Part shown: piece by piece, positions 48,598 through 56,434 of the stretch
How the letters are laid out: every line of letters starts with the position of its first letter
Numbering within the stretch: position 1 is the stretch's first letter
DNA from: a virus
Direction: 5' to 3' (one strand)
Length of the DNA: 64,000 nucleotides
IMG/VR virus record: IMGVR_UViG_3300028840_003067
Span: 1-64,000 of that record
Made by a program: the position numbers and the translations under genes
The notes under the pieces: model-generated
Told to the model about the DNA's origin: nothing
The model's database searches: none
The model's input: only the letters and a program-made list of their open reading frames with translations

Positions 48598-49056
48598 TTA
48601 GCTAAAAGCGTTCCCTCTATCGTGCCGATATTCAACGTCAAACGTCGAAGTCAGCACCCCTACGGAATCATTCGTAATGATCCTATCGTACTGAATTTCC
48701 ACTATATTAACAAGTCCATTTTTCGATAATCCGACATTGGTATGGTAAATCGCATGGAGCCTTGCCGCCACGATATCCATCTTATCGTAGATATCCACGA
48801 AGCTCGTTTCGGCCTGATCTAACATCGTGGTCTTAAAGAAGATTTGGGCCAATAAGTGCATCCGGCCTACAGCCAGCCGATTCGAAATTTCACGCTCTTC
48901 AGGAGCGATTTCGACCAGGTATAAGGCCGGTAGCTCCACCGCCATCAGGTCTGTTGGGGGAGCCGTCCATGCACGTACGGTCTGGATTTCATCGATCCCT
49001 CGAAACGTGTCAAGGAGTTTGTTCACAATCTCAGTTCGAACGGGGATGGTCGCCAT
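48598..49056 (-). CDS. Tail terminator-like protein
   Basis: It encodes 152 residues. The pattern (an N-terminal helix, LPALYLVEIAPEE, RMHLLAQIFFK, and final FDVEYRHDRG) matches the small tail-completion proteins that cap the tail tube. Position just before the major tail protein supports this. Confidence 0.65.
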   Translation of the reverse strand: MATIPVRTEIVNKLLDTFRGIDEIQTVRAWTAPPTDLMAVELPALYLVEIAPEEREISNRLAVGRMHLLAQIFFKTTMLDQAETSFVDIYDKMDIVAARLHAIYHTNVGLSKNGLVNIVEIQYDRIITNDSVGVLTSTFDVEYRHDRGNAFS

Positions 49057-49640
49057 TAGCCTGCAAACTCCTCTAAGACACGGTCAAGTAAGATGTTCCG
49101 TAAAATCTTCTTGGCCGCTGGTTTAATATCCGTCTGCACGTGCACCCGCGCCGGAACAAACACCGACTCTCGAAGTCGAAATACCGGCTGCACGCCACCC
49201 TGCAACGCCGCATAAATCACACCGGAATGCACAAACCGTCGGGGATACCCTGTCGCCGGACGAGGAGGACGGAGTTGACTATTTTCCAAAATCGGAACGG
49301 TCAACGCGGCCTTCGATCTCGGTCGAATCGTCGTCCCAGGTCGATTGTCGTGCACAATATGCGTGGACGCATACGGGACACGAATCTCGATACCCGCTGT
49401 CACCGACCCATTAGGGGCAATCACCGCAGGTGTTGCCACCGTACGGCGTTCCATTTGCCCCGTGTTTCGTGCTAAACGAGGCCCACCACGTGATGCCGCC
49501 CCCATATAGGTACGCTTAATAAAATCACGTACCAACGGCATCCCCTCATTCATTGCCGCACGAATACGCTTGCGTATGCCGTCGTTCAGCGTGCGGTGTG
49601 CGAGCTTTTGGAACCGTTTTGAAACTACTAATTTTGCCAT
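49056..49640 (-). CDS. HK97 gp10-like head-tail connector or tail component
   Basis: It encodes 194 residues, very basic. The N-terminal helix with Lys/Arg and the VPYASTHIVHDNRPGTTI pattern, then PATGYPRRFVHSGV, fit the HK97 gp10-type family that completes the neck. Its start lies two bases after the stop of the adaptor gene. Confidence 0.65.
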   Translation of the reverse strand: MAKLVVSKRFQKLAHRTLNDGIRKRIRAAMNEGMPLVRDFIKRTYMGAASRGGPRLARNTGQMERRTVATPAVIAPNGSVTAGIEIRVPYASTHIVHDNRPGTTIRPRSKAALTVPILENSQLRPPRPATGYPRRFVHSGVIYAALQGGVQPVFRLRESVFVPARVHVQTDIKPAAKKILRNILLDRVLEEFAG

Positions 49641-49642
49641 TT

Positions 49643-50236
49643 TTAGTAGATGTTTTTAAGCCGTATCGCTCGCACCACGTCCAACACATCCGGCAAAAAC
49701 CATCGATTCGTAATCTTCGTCAGCACACCGTCTCCCACATTGACGTTATCAAAACCAATCGTCTTGCGATTCTTAAAGAGATAGACCACTTGCAGTGTTG
49801 CCGCCTGTTTCACCATTTCAGGAATATTCGAGTTCGCTACGTCTGCGCCGATGTATCCCCCAACATACGTGACCTTCAAGGACTCAAGGCCACCCACAAA
49901 GACCCCGTACGTGGAATAAATCGCCTCTTTCTTGTCTGATGGATCCAGCACGTACTCTGCCGCCGCGAGTGTGGTCCCGTTCGCAAAGTCATAGTCCTCC
50001 GCGTAGACGATTGACGTAATCGAGGTAATGGGTGGAGCCTTCACAAATAATCGTGACGTGCCGCCACCGTGTAGCTCAACCCTCGTCGCGGAAAACAACG
50101 GGCGATTGGCCGCGAACTCGAACTTTTGGGATACGCCGAGAATGAGCGCGTCGAGCAGCGCGTCGAACGAGCTTATCCCTGCCGTATCTTCGAGATACTT
50201 CTTCACTTCCTCTTTCGTCGTCAGCACATTGCTCAT
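49643..50236 (-). CDS. Head-tail adaptor (gp6-like)
   Basis: It encodes 197 residues from the ATG at 50236 (a GTG at 50245 is possible). The N-terminal helix TKEEVKKYLEDTAG, then AANRPLFSATRVELHGGG and VTYVGGYI, is the typical pattern of phage adaptor proteins (gp6/phiE125 gp8 style). It forms a ring below the portal. Confidence 0.8.
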   Translation of the reverse strand: MSNVLTTKEEVKKYLEDTAGISSFDALLDALILGVSQKFEFAANRPLFSATRVELHGGGTSRLFVKAPPITSITSIVYAEDYDFANGTTLAAAEYVLDPSDKKEAIYSTYGVFVGGLESLKVTYVGGYIGADVANSNIPEMVKQAATLQVVYLFKNRKTIGFDNVNVGDGVLTKITNRWFLPDVLDVVRAIRLKNIY

Positions 50237-50307
50237 AAAGATCACACTCCTCTATCATTTCGTGAACAAACACACCAACAGGACTCAAGTGTATGCGTGC
50301 CATCGTC

Positions 50308-50847
50308 TTATGCTCGGTGATACGCTCCGTACAACGCTCGCCGATCCTCTTGCTCTTCCATCCCCATCAGGTACGGTGTGAGTCCAAGTTTCGCCCCCTC
50401 GTAAATGGCCTCAAGAATCTTTCCCAATCGTGGATCACGAATCGGGACGTTGGGATTCAAATCGTATTTCTCAAGTTCGTGCGCCGTCAATTGGATGATC
50501 ACCATTGCGAGCGCCTGATAGCGAACCGGCACATCACGTTTCACAACGGGTGCCCACTGCTCAGGTACGATAGCTCCGCCCTCAAGTCGATACTCATTCA
50601 CCGATTCGAGGATCCCGACCAAGGCTTTCGCGTCGTCAGGTTTAATGCCATCTTTCTGTGCCGCGGCCCATGCCGCCACGGATGCCGAGGCGATGAGACG
50701 AACAGACTGGTAATCCGGTTCGTGCTGGACTACCTGTCCATCTGGCCCCATAGTCGTAGGGACACAAGCGCCCAGAGATAGCGCAAGGCCCACCACACAT
50801 GTAACAACCGCACTACTTACCCGACTTCTTAATCTTCGGTTCCGCAT
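50308..50847 (-). CDS. Lipoprotein of the lysis cassette
   Basis: It encodes 179 residues. It has a signal sequence ending in a perfect lipobox, LGAC, at residues 25-28, and then a soluble, mostly helical part. It overlaps the holin-like gene by 35 bases. In Gram-negative hosts a lipoprotein beside holin and endolysin may act as outer-membrane spanin or disruptor; it is longer than a typical Rz1, so this is uncertain. Confidence 0.7.
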   Translation of the reverse strand: MRNRRLRSRVSSAVVTCVVGLALSLGACVPTTMGPDGQVVQHEPDYQSVRLIASASVAAWAAAQKDGIKPDDAKALVGILESVNEYRLEGGAIVPEQWAPVVKRDVPVRYQALAMVIIQLTAHELEKYDLNPNVPIRDPRLGKILEAIYEGAKLGLTPYLMGMEEQEDRRALYGAYHRA

Positions 50848-51046
50848 TGACTTGTCCTTCCGCTAGAGTTTGTGCCGCCTTCTCGATCTTCCCGCCAATA
50901 CCCCACAGCCCAAAACCATTCCCGACGAGCATCGCTCCCGTTGCCGGATCGACTACGCCGAAGGCCATGCCAGCCACGCCGCCACCGACCAAGATCAACC
51001 CACCGATAAAGGTTTTGAATCCGTTGAAAAAATTTAATAGGTCCAT
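50813..51046 (-). CDS. Holin-like membrane protein
   Basis: It encodes 77 residues from the ATG at 51046, with AAGGAGG upstream. Two hydrophobic segments (about 11-30 and 33-52), rich in Gly (LILVGGGVAGMAFG), are joined by a short turn; the tail is basic. Size, topology and position between endolysin and lipoprotein fit a holin. Confidence 0.7.
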   Translation of the reverse strand: MDLLNFFNGFKTFIGGLILVGGGVAGMAFGVVDPATGAMLVGNGFGLWGIGGKIEKAAQTLAEGQVNAEPKIKKSGK

Positions 51047-51056
51047 TCGTTCCTCC

Positions 51057-51500
51057 TTAATTCGAACTTGTCTCACCCCGACTATAGTTCCACAAGCCTT
51101 CGCTATAGTACGGTGCAGACTCTACGTCGATATGAATAAACGTGTCCGCAATGCCGACACGTGCGCCACACGACAATGCGATCTCCACGATCTTCCCACG
51201 CACCGCGGATGACCACCGAGATGTGTCAATATCCGCTGCGCGAGACTGGCTCTCGTATCCAGGGGTACACTGTCCGAGGACTCCTGGTACATGTGTTGAC
51301 TGTTTCCCGCCACCTACCGAATCATTGTGCTTGACGCAACGTGCGCCGGACGTAATGACGAAAGGTACAGCGAGGTTCACCCTCAACACATGGAGCAGAT
51401 GCACGAGATCGGCTGCGATCTGTTCCTCTCGTGAGCCAAATCCACACCCACACTGACACGCAAACTCCTTTGCAGCAAAATATTTCGATCCGTGTAACAT
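51057..51500 (-). CDS. M15 family D,L-peptidase endolysin
   Basis: It encodes 147 residues. The zinc ligands are His in QSTH, Asp in ADIDTS and His in FIHIDV; SGARCVKHN is the usual substrate-side motif. It cuts the D-Ala or L-Ala to D-amino acid bond in cell-wall peptides. A 15-residue insertion (PGVLGQCTPGYESQS) separates the first ligand from the second, unlike typical members. There is no signal peptide, so it needs the holin. Confidence 0.88.
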   Translation of the reverse strand: MLHGSKYFAAKEFACQCGCGFGSREEQIAADLVHLLHVLRVNLAVPFVITSGARCVKHNDSVGGGKQSTHVPGVLGQCTPGYESQSRAADIDTSRWSSAVRGKIVEIALSCGARVGIADTFIHIDVESAPYYSEGLWNYSRGETSSN

Positions 51501-51509
51501 ACGTCTCCT

Positions 51510-51845
51510 TTACGTTAACTTCGGGCCAACTTCAAACTCACGAATCCCTGTCTGAGAAATCTTTTTTCCTGTTGATATCTCGGTAATCTCAACTTGGGCC
51601 TGCATCGTACCAACCCCTAATTCTGTGCCGCTGAATTGATACTCCGCGCTGCCGTCATCTGCACCGGTCAACACCGTCATAGCGCGTGATTGAAGCGTTC
51701 CACCCTCGGCCTTAAACAGAAGGTTCACGGTATAGACACCATTCAAAGGAATGATCCCCTTGCTATATTTGTCTCGTGCTGTGATACGCAACACACTGCC
51801 TGTATCATTCTCTGTAAAATCGTAATTCACAACATCTTTAGCCAT
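51510..51845 (-). CDS. BppU-like baseplate protein
   Basis: It encodes 111 residues. The N-terminal domain pattern (DFTENDTGSVLRITARD, then GVYTVNLLFKAEGG and GTMQAQVEIT) is that of BppU-type baseplate Ig-like domains, here without the long C-terminal part. It may link a fibre to the baseplate. Its start overlaps the stop of the next upstream gene. Confidence 0.65.
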   Translation of the reverse strand: MAKDVVNYDFTENDTGSVLRITARDKYSKGIIPLNGVYTVNLLFKAEGGTLQSRAMTVLTGADDGSAEYQFSGTELGVGTMQAQVEITEISTGKKISQTGIREFEVGPKLT

Positions 51846-52033
51846 TAGCTTACCTCTGTTCGTTCTGTCGGTTGCCCTAACACTGTTTCGGGAACCACCT
51901 TCCCAAAGTATACCTCAATTCGAGCCGTCGTCGTCAGGCATTCTTCCCTCTTTTTTCGCGCACCCCAATTCTCATCCTGAATGTAATCCGTTTGGTTCTC
52001 TAGGTACCCCGAATCTAAATACGTCCATGCCAT
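51845..52033 (-). CDS. Small virion-associated protein
   Basis: It encodes 62 residues beginning MAWTYLDSGYLENQ, with several Tyr and Trp. Similar short openings occur in phage virion genes. No further assignment is possible. Confidence 0.55.
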   Translation of the reverse strand: MAWTYLDSGYLENQTDYIQDENWGARKKREECLTTTARIEVYFGKVVPETVLGQPTERTEVS

Positions 52034-52035
52034 AA

Positions 52036-52737
52036 CTATGTCCAGAATGGGGGTTCTTTTTGTTTCGTTCCAATCGCTGTTGTTTGCATGTGCAAATCCA
52101 CTTCATGTAAGAACGGTTCAGGAACGCCCCCGCCTGAGACCGTCATATTGTTTGCCGACAAAAACACGCGGCCAAGAATCAATGTATCTGGTTCAATCAG
52201 TGCTTGGTCAACCGTTCCACCAGCCCCACCGATCGCTGTACACGCGACCTCGGCGATCATGTGCTGATACTGCACAAGGGGCGCATTCTGAACGGCCAGC
52301 AACGTCACTGGTGTACTGAACGGCCCTCGATCATGGCTCAAGGCGGCTGAGAGTTCGAATCCCCACGTCACCGAGCCTCCTGTCACGAGCGTACTGGCGT
52401 GAGACCAATGCGCGTGAATATAGACCACAGACCCCACCACATACTCATGTGGAAGATGGAACGTAAAAAAGCCGTGGTCGTTGACCGCAAATCGTAACTG
52501 CCGATAACTTCCTTGATACGTGACCCACGACGGCTTTCCCGATCCGACTTCATCGATCCTCAACGGTACCGTCACATCACGCCATGAGTACGACGGGGAG
52601 CCAAGACTATCGGTTCGTATTCCCGCGTTTTGTGTCTTCGGAACTTTCATGTCCACGCCATCACGAAGATCCGTGAGGTTCGTGTCCATTTCATTATGCG
52701 AAAGCGCGGCTCCCTTACCGGCTCGTGTCGTAATCAC
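52036..52737 (-). CDS. Tail fibre with receptor-binding C-terminus
   Basis: It encodes 233 residues. The N-terminal GKGAALSHNEMDTNLTDL is a well-known fibre start motif. The C-terminal domain, ending in HEVDLHMQTTAIGTKQK, matches a family of fibre heads. It probably binds the host surface. It overlaps the gene before it by four bases. Confidence 0.8.
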   Translation of the reverse strand: MITTRAGKGAALSHNEMDTNLTDLRDGVDMKVPKTQNAGIRTDSLGSPSYSWRDVTVPLRIDEVGSGKPSWVTYQGSYRQLRFAVNDHGFFTFHLPHEYVVGSVVYIHAHWSHASTLVTGGSVTWGFELSAALSHDRGPFSTPVTLLAVQNAPLVQYQHMIAEVACTAIGGAGGTVDQALIEPDTLILGRVFLSANNMTVSGGGVPEPFLHEVDLHMQTTAIGTKQKEPPFWT

Positions 52738-53078
52738 GAAATCACCATATCGAACTCAGCATCAGCGTGTACTGTCCGCTCTGAAAGTTGAACCTGTCGA
52801 ATTGTGACGGGGAATTGGGCTGCGTGTGAGGCGACTAAGGTGACCTCTAATTCCTCGATCACGTTTACCGGCACAAATGCCTCGCCCTCCAACAACAACT
52901 CGAATTCAGACTGAGCAATTCTACGTAGACCTAAGTTTGCCACAGTCGGATACGAAATGCAAAACTGCGAAGTCGCGTAAACCGTTCTTATTGCAACGGT
53001 TTGTCCCTTTGGAAAGAGATCAAAGTACGCCGTAGGGATGCCAAAATAGTGCAACTCTGTTAAATCTTCGTTTGCCAT
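52734..53078 (-). CDS. Small baseplate or fibre-associated protein
   Basis: It encodes 114 residues, mostly beta, starting MANEDLTELHYFGIPTAYFD. Its end overlaps the fibre start, so it may be a fibre partner or chaperone. No family is recognised. Confidence 0.55.
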   Translation of the reverse strand: MANEDLTELHYFGIPTAYFDLFPKGQTVAIRTVYATSQFCISYPTVANLGLRRIAQSEFELLLEGEAFVPVNVIEELEVTLVASHAAQFPVTIRQVQLSERTVHADAEFDMVIS

Positions 53079-53085
53079 AGCCTCA

Positions 53086-53790
53086 CTAGACTACGATGAG
53101 CGTGTCCCCTATCGATGGAAGCGCAGACAAGGACGTAATGGTGAGCTTCGCCGGACTCGCCCCCTGGCCATCGTAGGCCGTAATTCGTGCGGCTTCATGC
53201 TTGCGTGCGCCTGACGTAAACACAATCCGCCGACCTTGCAGGTTGGCCGTCTCCTCTTCTGAGAAGCTTGAGAATGTGACTTCAAGTTCTGAATTTGATA
53301 TCACCGTGGCCACGGTCCCAAGGAGCATCGTCTCAGAGGCAATCCGCATGAGCGCCGGAACTGTCGTGGAGCCGTCAATCGAGAGAATGTTGGCATCGAC
53401 CAACGTCGGTCCAGCCGCCGCTTCGTGGACAATCAGACCCGCGGCGTTTCCGACGATCATACTCATTCCACCATCGAAATTCGTCACATCAGCGAAGTTA
53501 TGGTTCGCGCCCTGCACTTCAACCGTGTAGGGTGTTCCTGTGTTCTCGAAACTGATCGTGTACCCGTTGATAATCTCAATAACCCGCGCATACGTGACAC
53601 CCGACAACACCACTTGCGTATTGTGGCGATGGGTCGTCTCAAATGCGATACCTGCCGTGTCATCTTCCAGGTCTTTCAGAATCAACCTGAACGCGTCGGC
53701 ATCGAGGGTGTAGCGTGTCCCACTCACAAACGTCAGATCCGCTTGTGGGACATTGATGATCTTCTGGCCCCAATCAATTGTAATCGCCAT
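53086..53790 (-). CDS. Virion protein of fibre type
   Basis: It encodes 234 residues from the ATG at 53790, which lies directly after the previous stop; a GTG at 53826 would overlap that gene. The start MAITIDWGQKIINVPQADL and the beta-rich body occur in many uncharacterised phage virion proteins. Position suggests a fibre or baseplate part. Confidence 0.6.
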   Translation of the reverse strand: MAITIDWGQKIINVPQADLTFVSGTRYTLDADAFRLILKDLEDDTAGIAFETTHRHNTQVVLSGVTYARVIEIINGYTISFENTGTPYTVEVQGANHNFADVTNFDGGMSMIVGNAAGLIVHEAAAGPTLVDANILSIDGSTTVPALMRIASETMLLGTVATVISNSELEVTFSSFSEEETANLQGRRIVFTSGARKHEAARITAYDGQGASPAKLTITSLSALPSIGDTLIVV

Positions 53791-53791
53791 A

Positions 53792-54013
53792 TTATGCCGT
53801 TGGGCCTCTCCCCATTCGTTCCACACGGAGGACGTTCACAAACTGTTCAAGCAATAACACACGATTTGTGAGGGTCGCAATCGTTGCGTGTAAGCCGGAG
53901 ACTTGATCCTTAAACGCGGCAAGCTGCTCGTTCATTTGATGCAGCGTCACCATCACAGACTGCCCGTTTCGTCGTGCGAGGACCGCGTCTGATATGTCTC
54001 GTACCTCGCTCAT
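53792..54013 (-). CDS. Coiled-coil small protein
   Basis: It encodes 73 residues. Residues 25-65 form a heptad coiled coil (LNEQLAAFKDQVSG and onward). It may trimerise or link fibre proteins. It lies between two virion genes with only three bases of spacing. Confidence 0.6.
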   Translation of the reverse strand: MSEVRDISDAVLARRNGQSVMVTLHQMNEQLAAFKDQVSGLHATIATLTNRVLLLEQFVNVLRVERMGRGPTA

Positions 54014-54016
54014 CGT

Positions 54017-56371
54017 TTACTCGTCAGCAACCAACTGCACGTTCGCGGAAAATCCGGTGACGTTACTCACCGAGCCAGAGAACGGTCCTGTCTTATAGTA
54101 CGGCGCGGTGGAACTTTTTCGAGCGCGACCGCTAAACGGCTGTGACGATGAGTAGACTCTTGACGTTGTCACGTTTCCGCTGGCATCCGTCACATCATAG
54201 AGACACAAGAACGTGGACGTGATCGTCCCCGTTGGACTCGACCCTGGCGCAGACGGCATGACATAGGTGTACGTATTGGCACCTGTGACCGTGATCGAAA
54301 ACGGCCCATTGTTCTGCCAGTGTGACGCACCGTTGATCATCACCTTATCGTTCGTGGCGAGGCCGTGAGCGGTATGCGTGACCGTGGCGGTCGTTCCTGA
54401 ATTGCTGATCGACACGGACGCATCAACGGGGAATGGGCCACCTGATGTTGCGGCCATAATCACCCGCGCACCAGAGATATTTGACCCACCTGTTGTTTTG
54501 ACGTTGACCGTAATCGTGACGGACCCCGACACGATAGTCACCGTCGCGCCGTCACTCTTGTACGTCGGGGTCGTTCCACCCGTAATATTCAGCGTCACCG
54601 TTCCGGTTGTTCGTCGAATCCAGATCGCAGCATCCTTGTTACCTGTCGAACCATATCCACTAAACGTCACCCCCGTCAATGTCATGGTCGTCGGAGAATT
54701 GAGTCCGAACTCGATCGCGTGAGACGGGTTATCACCCTTCGTAAATGTCATCCCATCCAACTCACCGTCTGGATCGGAGTTCACGTCCCACACCATCGCA
54801 GCGGCTTCCACTAAGTTGTCAACGTCGGGAGTCAAGGTGAACCCTGTTCCTGACCCTGATGTATGGACCTGCGTGAGTGCGACATTCTGTTTCGCGGCTC
54901 GTCCGTTCGCGACTGTAAATTGCGTCACGACACCTGCGCTGACTGCGTCTACCGTGAGAACCGAGCCGTCAGAAAGTGTGATGGTATCCGATGCCGCGTA
55001 TCCTGAACCGCCCGAAAATGTCCCTTCTGTCGTGGGGCTGTTATCGTAGCTCGTTTCATCCTGTGCATTAATAAGTGGTTGGCCGTGAAAGTTTGTGACC
55101 GCACTATCGGTAAACACCGCGCCATTCGCGACGATTCGTTTACACCCGACCCATCGGCACCCTAGAAGTTGCGCCGTACTTTGGAACACCGTCTCACCGA
55201 AATCGATAAACCCGACGTTCGTAAATGCCAGATCCGGAGCCGTCACAATGTTGTCGGTATCGGGCGTCAAGGAAAACCCAGTGCCGGATCCCGTTGTCGA
55301 TTGCTGAGTCATGGCGGTTCCTGCAACGGCAGAACGGCCATTCAAACTCGACACGGTAAATTGTGTCACCACTCCACCTGAGACCGCGTTCACGGTGACG
55401 GTTGTCCAACCATCACTCAAAGTAATCACATCGCTGACCGCATGGCCGGTCCCACCTGAAAATGTCCCTTCACTCGTCGGGCTGTTGTCGTAGCTCGTAT
55501 GGGTTTGGCCGGTGATAAGTGGAGTCACCATCTCAAGACGACCACGATTGAACGTGCCTAGCGTAATGAAATTGACGTTCGTCAGGGTCCAGATCGAGAG
55601 ATCATCTGAGAGAATAAACTCGGTAAAATCTTCGAGGGTATGGGTGTCCAGATTGGCGGTCAAAAAGATATTCGTATTCAAGTCGAGAAATTCACACTCA
55701 GTCCCGCTCCGACCAATACGAATCTTGCCTTGGATGGAATATCCTCCCGATGCCGGTTGGCAGATGCCTTCAGCCGTTGAGGTATCATCAGCCGCGATGC
55801 CTGCAAACGTGGCTTCAGGATCCGCGCCCGTTCCACCAAGGATGGTATAGCCGGTTCCTTTACGGGCCGCGTCTGCGCCAAGGTTCGAGAATTTCGCGGT
55901 ACCGGTTGTGAATGCTCCGCAGCCGATTTGACTCGGTGTGGTCCCAGGACTCCCAACCAATGTTTTTCGATTTGTGAATGCGGTATTACTGAACCGAATC
56001 GCGTAGGGATTATGCCCACCGCGAGGAAGGGTGTCTTTCCCGTTGACATGGAACTTCACAAACGCGGTCGTCGAGTCTCCAATGCACACCACAATGCCAC
56101 GATTGTTGCGGGTATTCGTCAGACCTGGCACACCCACAATGACCCAAATAAAGAAGTGATCGTGTGGGCCTATCGAGAATGCGGATCCACTGTTGTACAG
56201 AAACCCCTTCTCAGAGTTATCGATCTGTTTGTCAACCGCGTTCGTCCCTTCAATCGAATAGTCCGGTGATGCACCAAGTCCCGACGCACCACCACCATAC
56301 GCGGATACTCCGGTTGTCACTTCAAATAAGAAGATATCAACTAAATCTGATGTGTAGGATGCTGTTGCCAT
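54017..56371 (-). CDS. Large virion protein with internal repeat
   Basis: It encodes 784 residues, Gly/Thr/Ser/Asp-rich beta sequence throughout. Residues about 290-375 and 440-520 are two copies of one repeat (YDNSP, EGTFSGG, DxITLSDG, GVVTQFTV, TGSGTGF, DNxV). The region near residues 555-650 resembles a parallel beta-helix or Ig domain. It is probably a fibre or tail spike. There is no enzymatic motif. Confidence 0.75.
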   Translation of the reverse strand: MATASYTSDLVDIFLFEVTTGVSAYGGGASGLGASPDYSIEGTNAVDKQIDNSEKGFLYNSGSAFSIGPHDHFFIWVIVGVPGLTNTRNNRGIVVCIGDSTTAFVKFHVNGKDTLPRGGHNPYAIRFSNTAFTNRKTLVGSPGTTPSQIGCGAFTTGTAKFSNLGADAARKGTGYTILGGTGADPEATFAGIAADDTSTAEGICQPASGGYSIQGKIRIGRSGTECEFLDLNTNIFLTANLDTHTLEDFTEFILSDDLSIWTLTNVNFITLGTFNRGRLEMVTPLITGQTHTSYDNSPTSEGTFSGGTGHAVSDVITLSDGWTTVTVNAVSGGVVTQFTVSSLNGRSAVAGTAMTQQSTTGSGTGFSLTPDTDNIVTAPDLAFTNVGFIDFGETVFQSTAQLLGCRWVGCKRIVANGAVFTDSAVTNFHGQPLINAQDETSYDNSPTTEGTFSGGSGYAASDTITLSDGSVLTVDAVSAGVVTQFTVANGRAAKQNVALTQVHTSGSGTGFTLTPDVDNLVEAAAMVWDVNSDPDGELDGMTFTKGDNPSHAIEFGLNSPTTMTLTGVTFSGYGSTGNKDAAIWIRRTTGTVTLNITGGTTPTYKSDGATVTIVSGSVTITVNVKTTGGSNISGARVIMAATSGGPFPVDASVSISNSGTTATVTHTAHGLATNDKVMINGASHWQNNGPFSITVTGANTYTYVMPSAPGSSPTGTITSTFLCLYDVTDASGNVTTSRVYSSSQPFSGRARKSSTAPYYKTGPFSGSVSNVTGFSANVQLVADE
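54811..55500. repeat. Duplicated module within the 784-residue protein gene
   Basis: The two copies span about 55244-55500 and 54811-55056 and differ by substitutions and a few small indels. They encode the repeat described for the host gene. The spacer between them is about 190 bases. A duplication within the gene is the simple explanation. Confidence 0.7.
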
Positions 56372-56392
56372 GTGCCTCTGAAATGTACGCTA

Positions 56393-56414
56393 CCCCTCTC
56401 GTCGTAAAGAGGGG
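56393..56414 (-). terminator. Stem-loop in the gap before the 784-residue gene
   Basis: CCCCTCT/AGAGGGG pairs (7 bp) around an eight-base loop in the 63-base gap between two very large virion genes. No T-run follows on the minus strand. It could be a weak terminator or a message-processing or stability element. Confidence 0.45.
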
Positions 56415-56434
56415 CAGCACACATGGTTTGAAGG

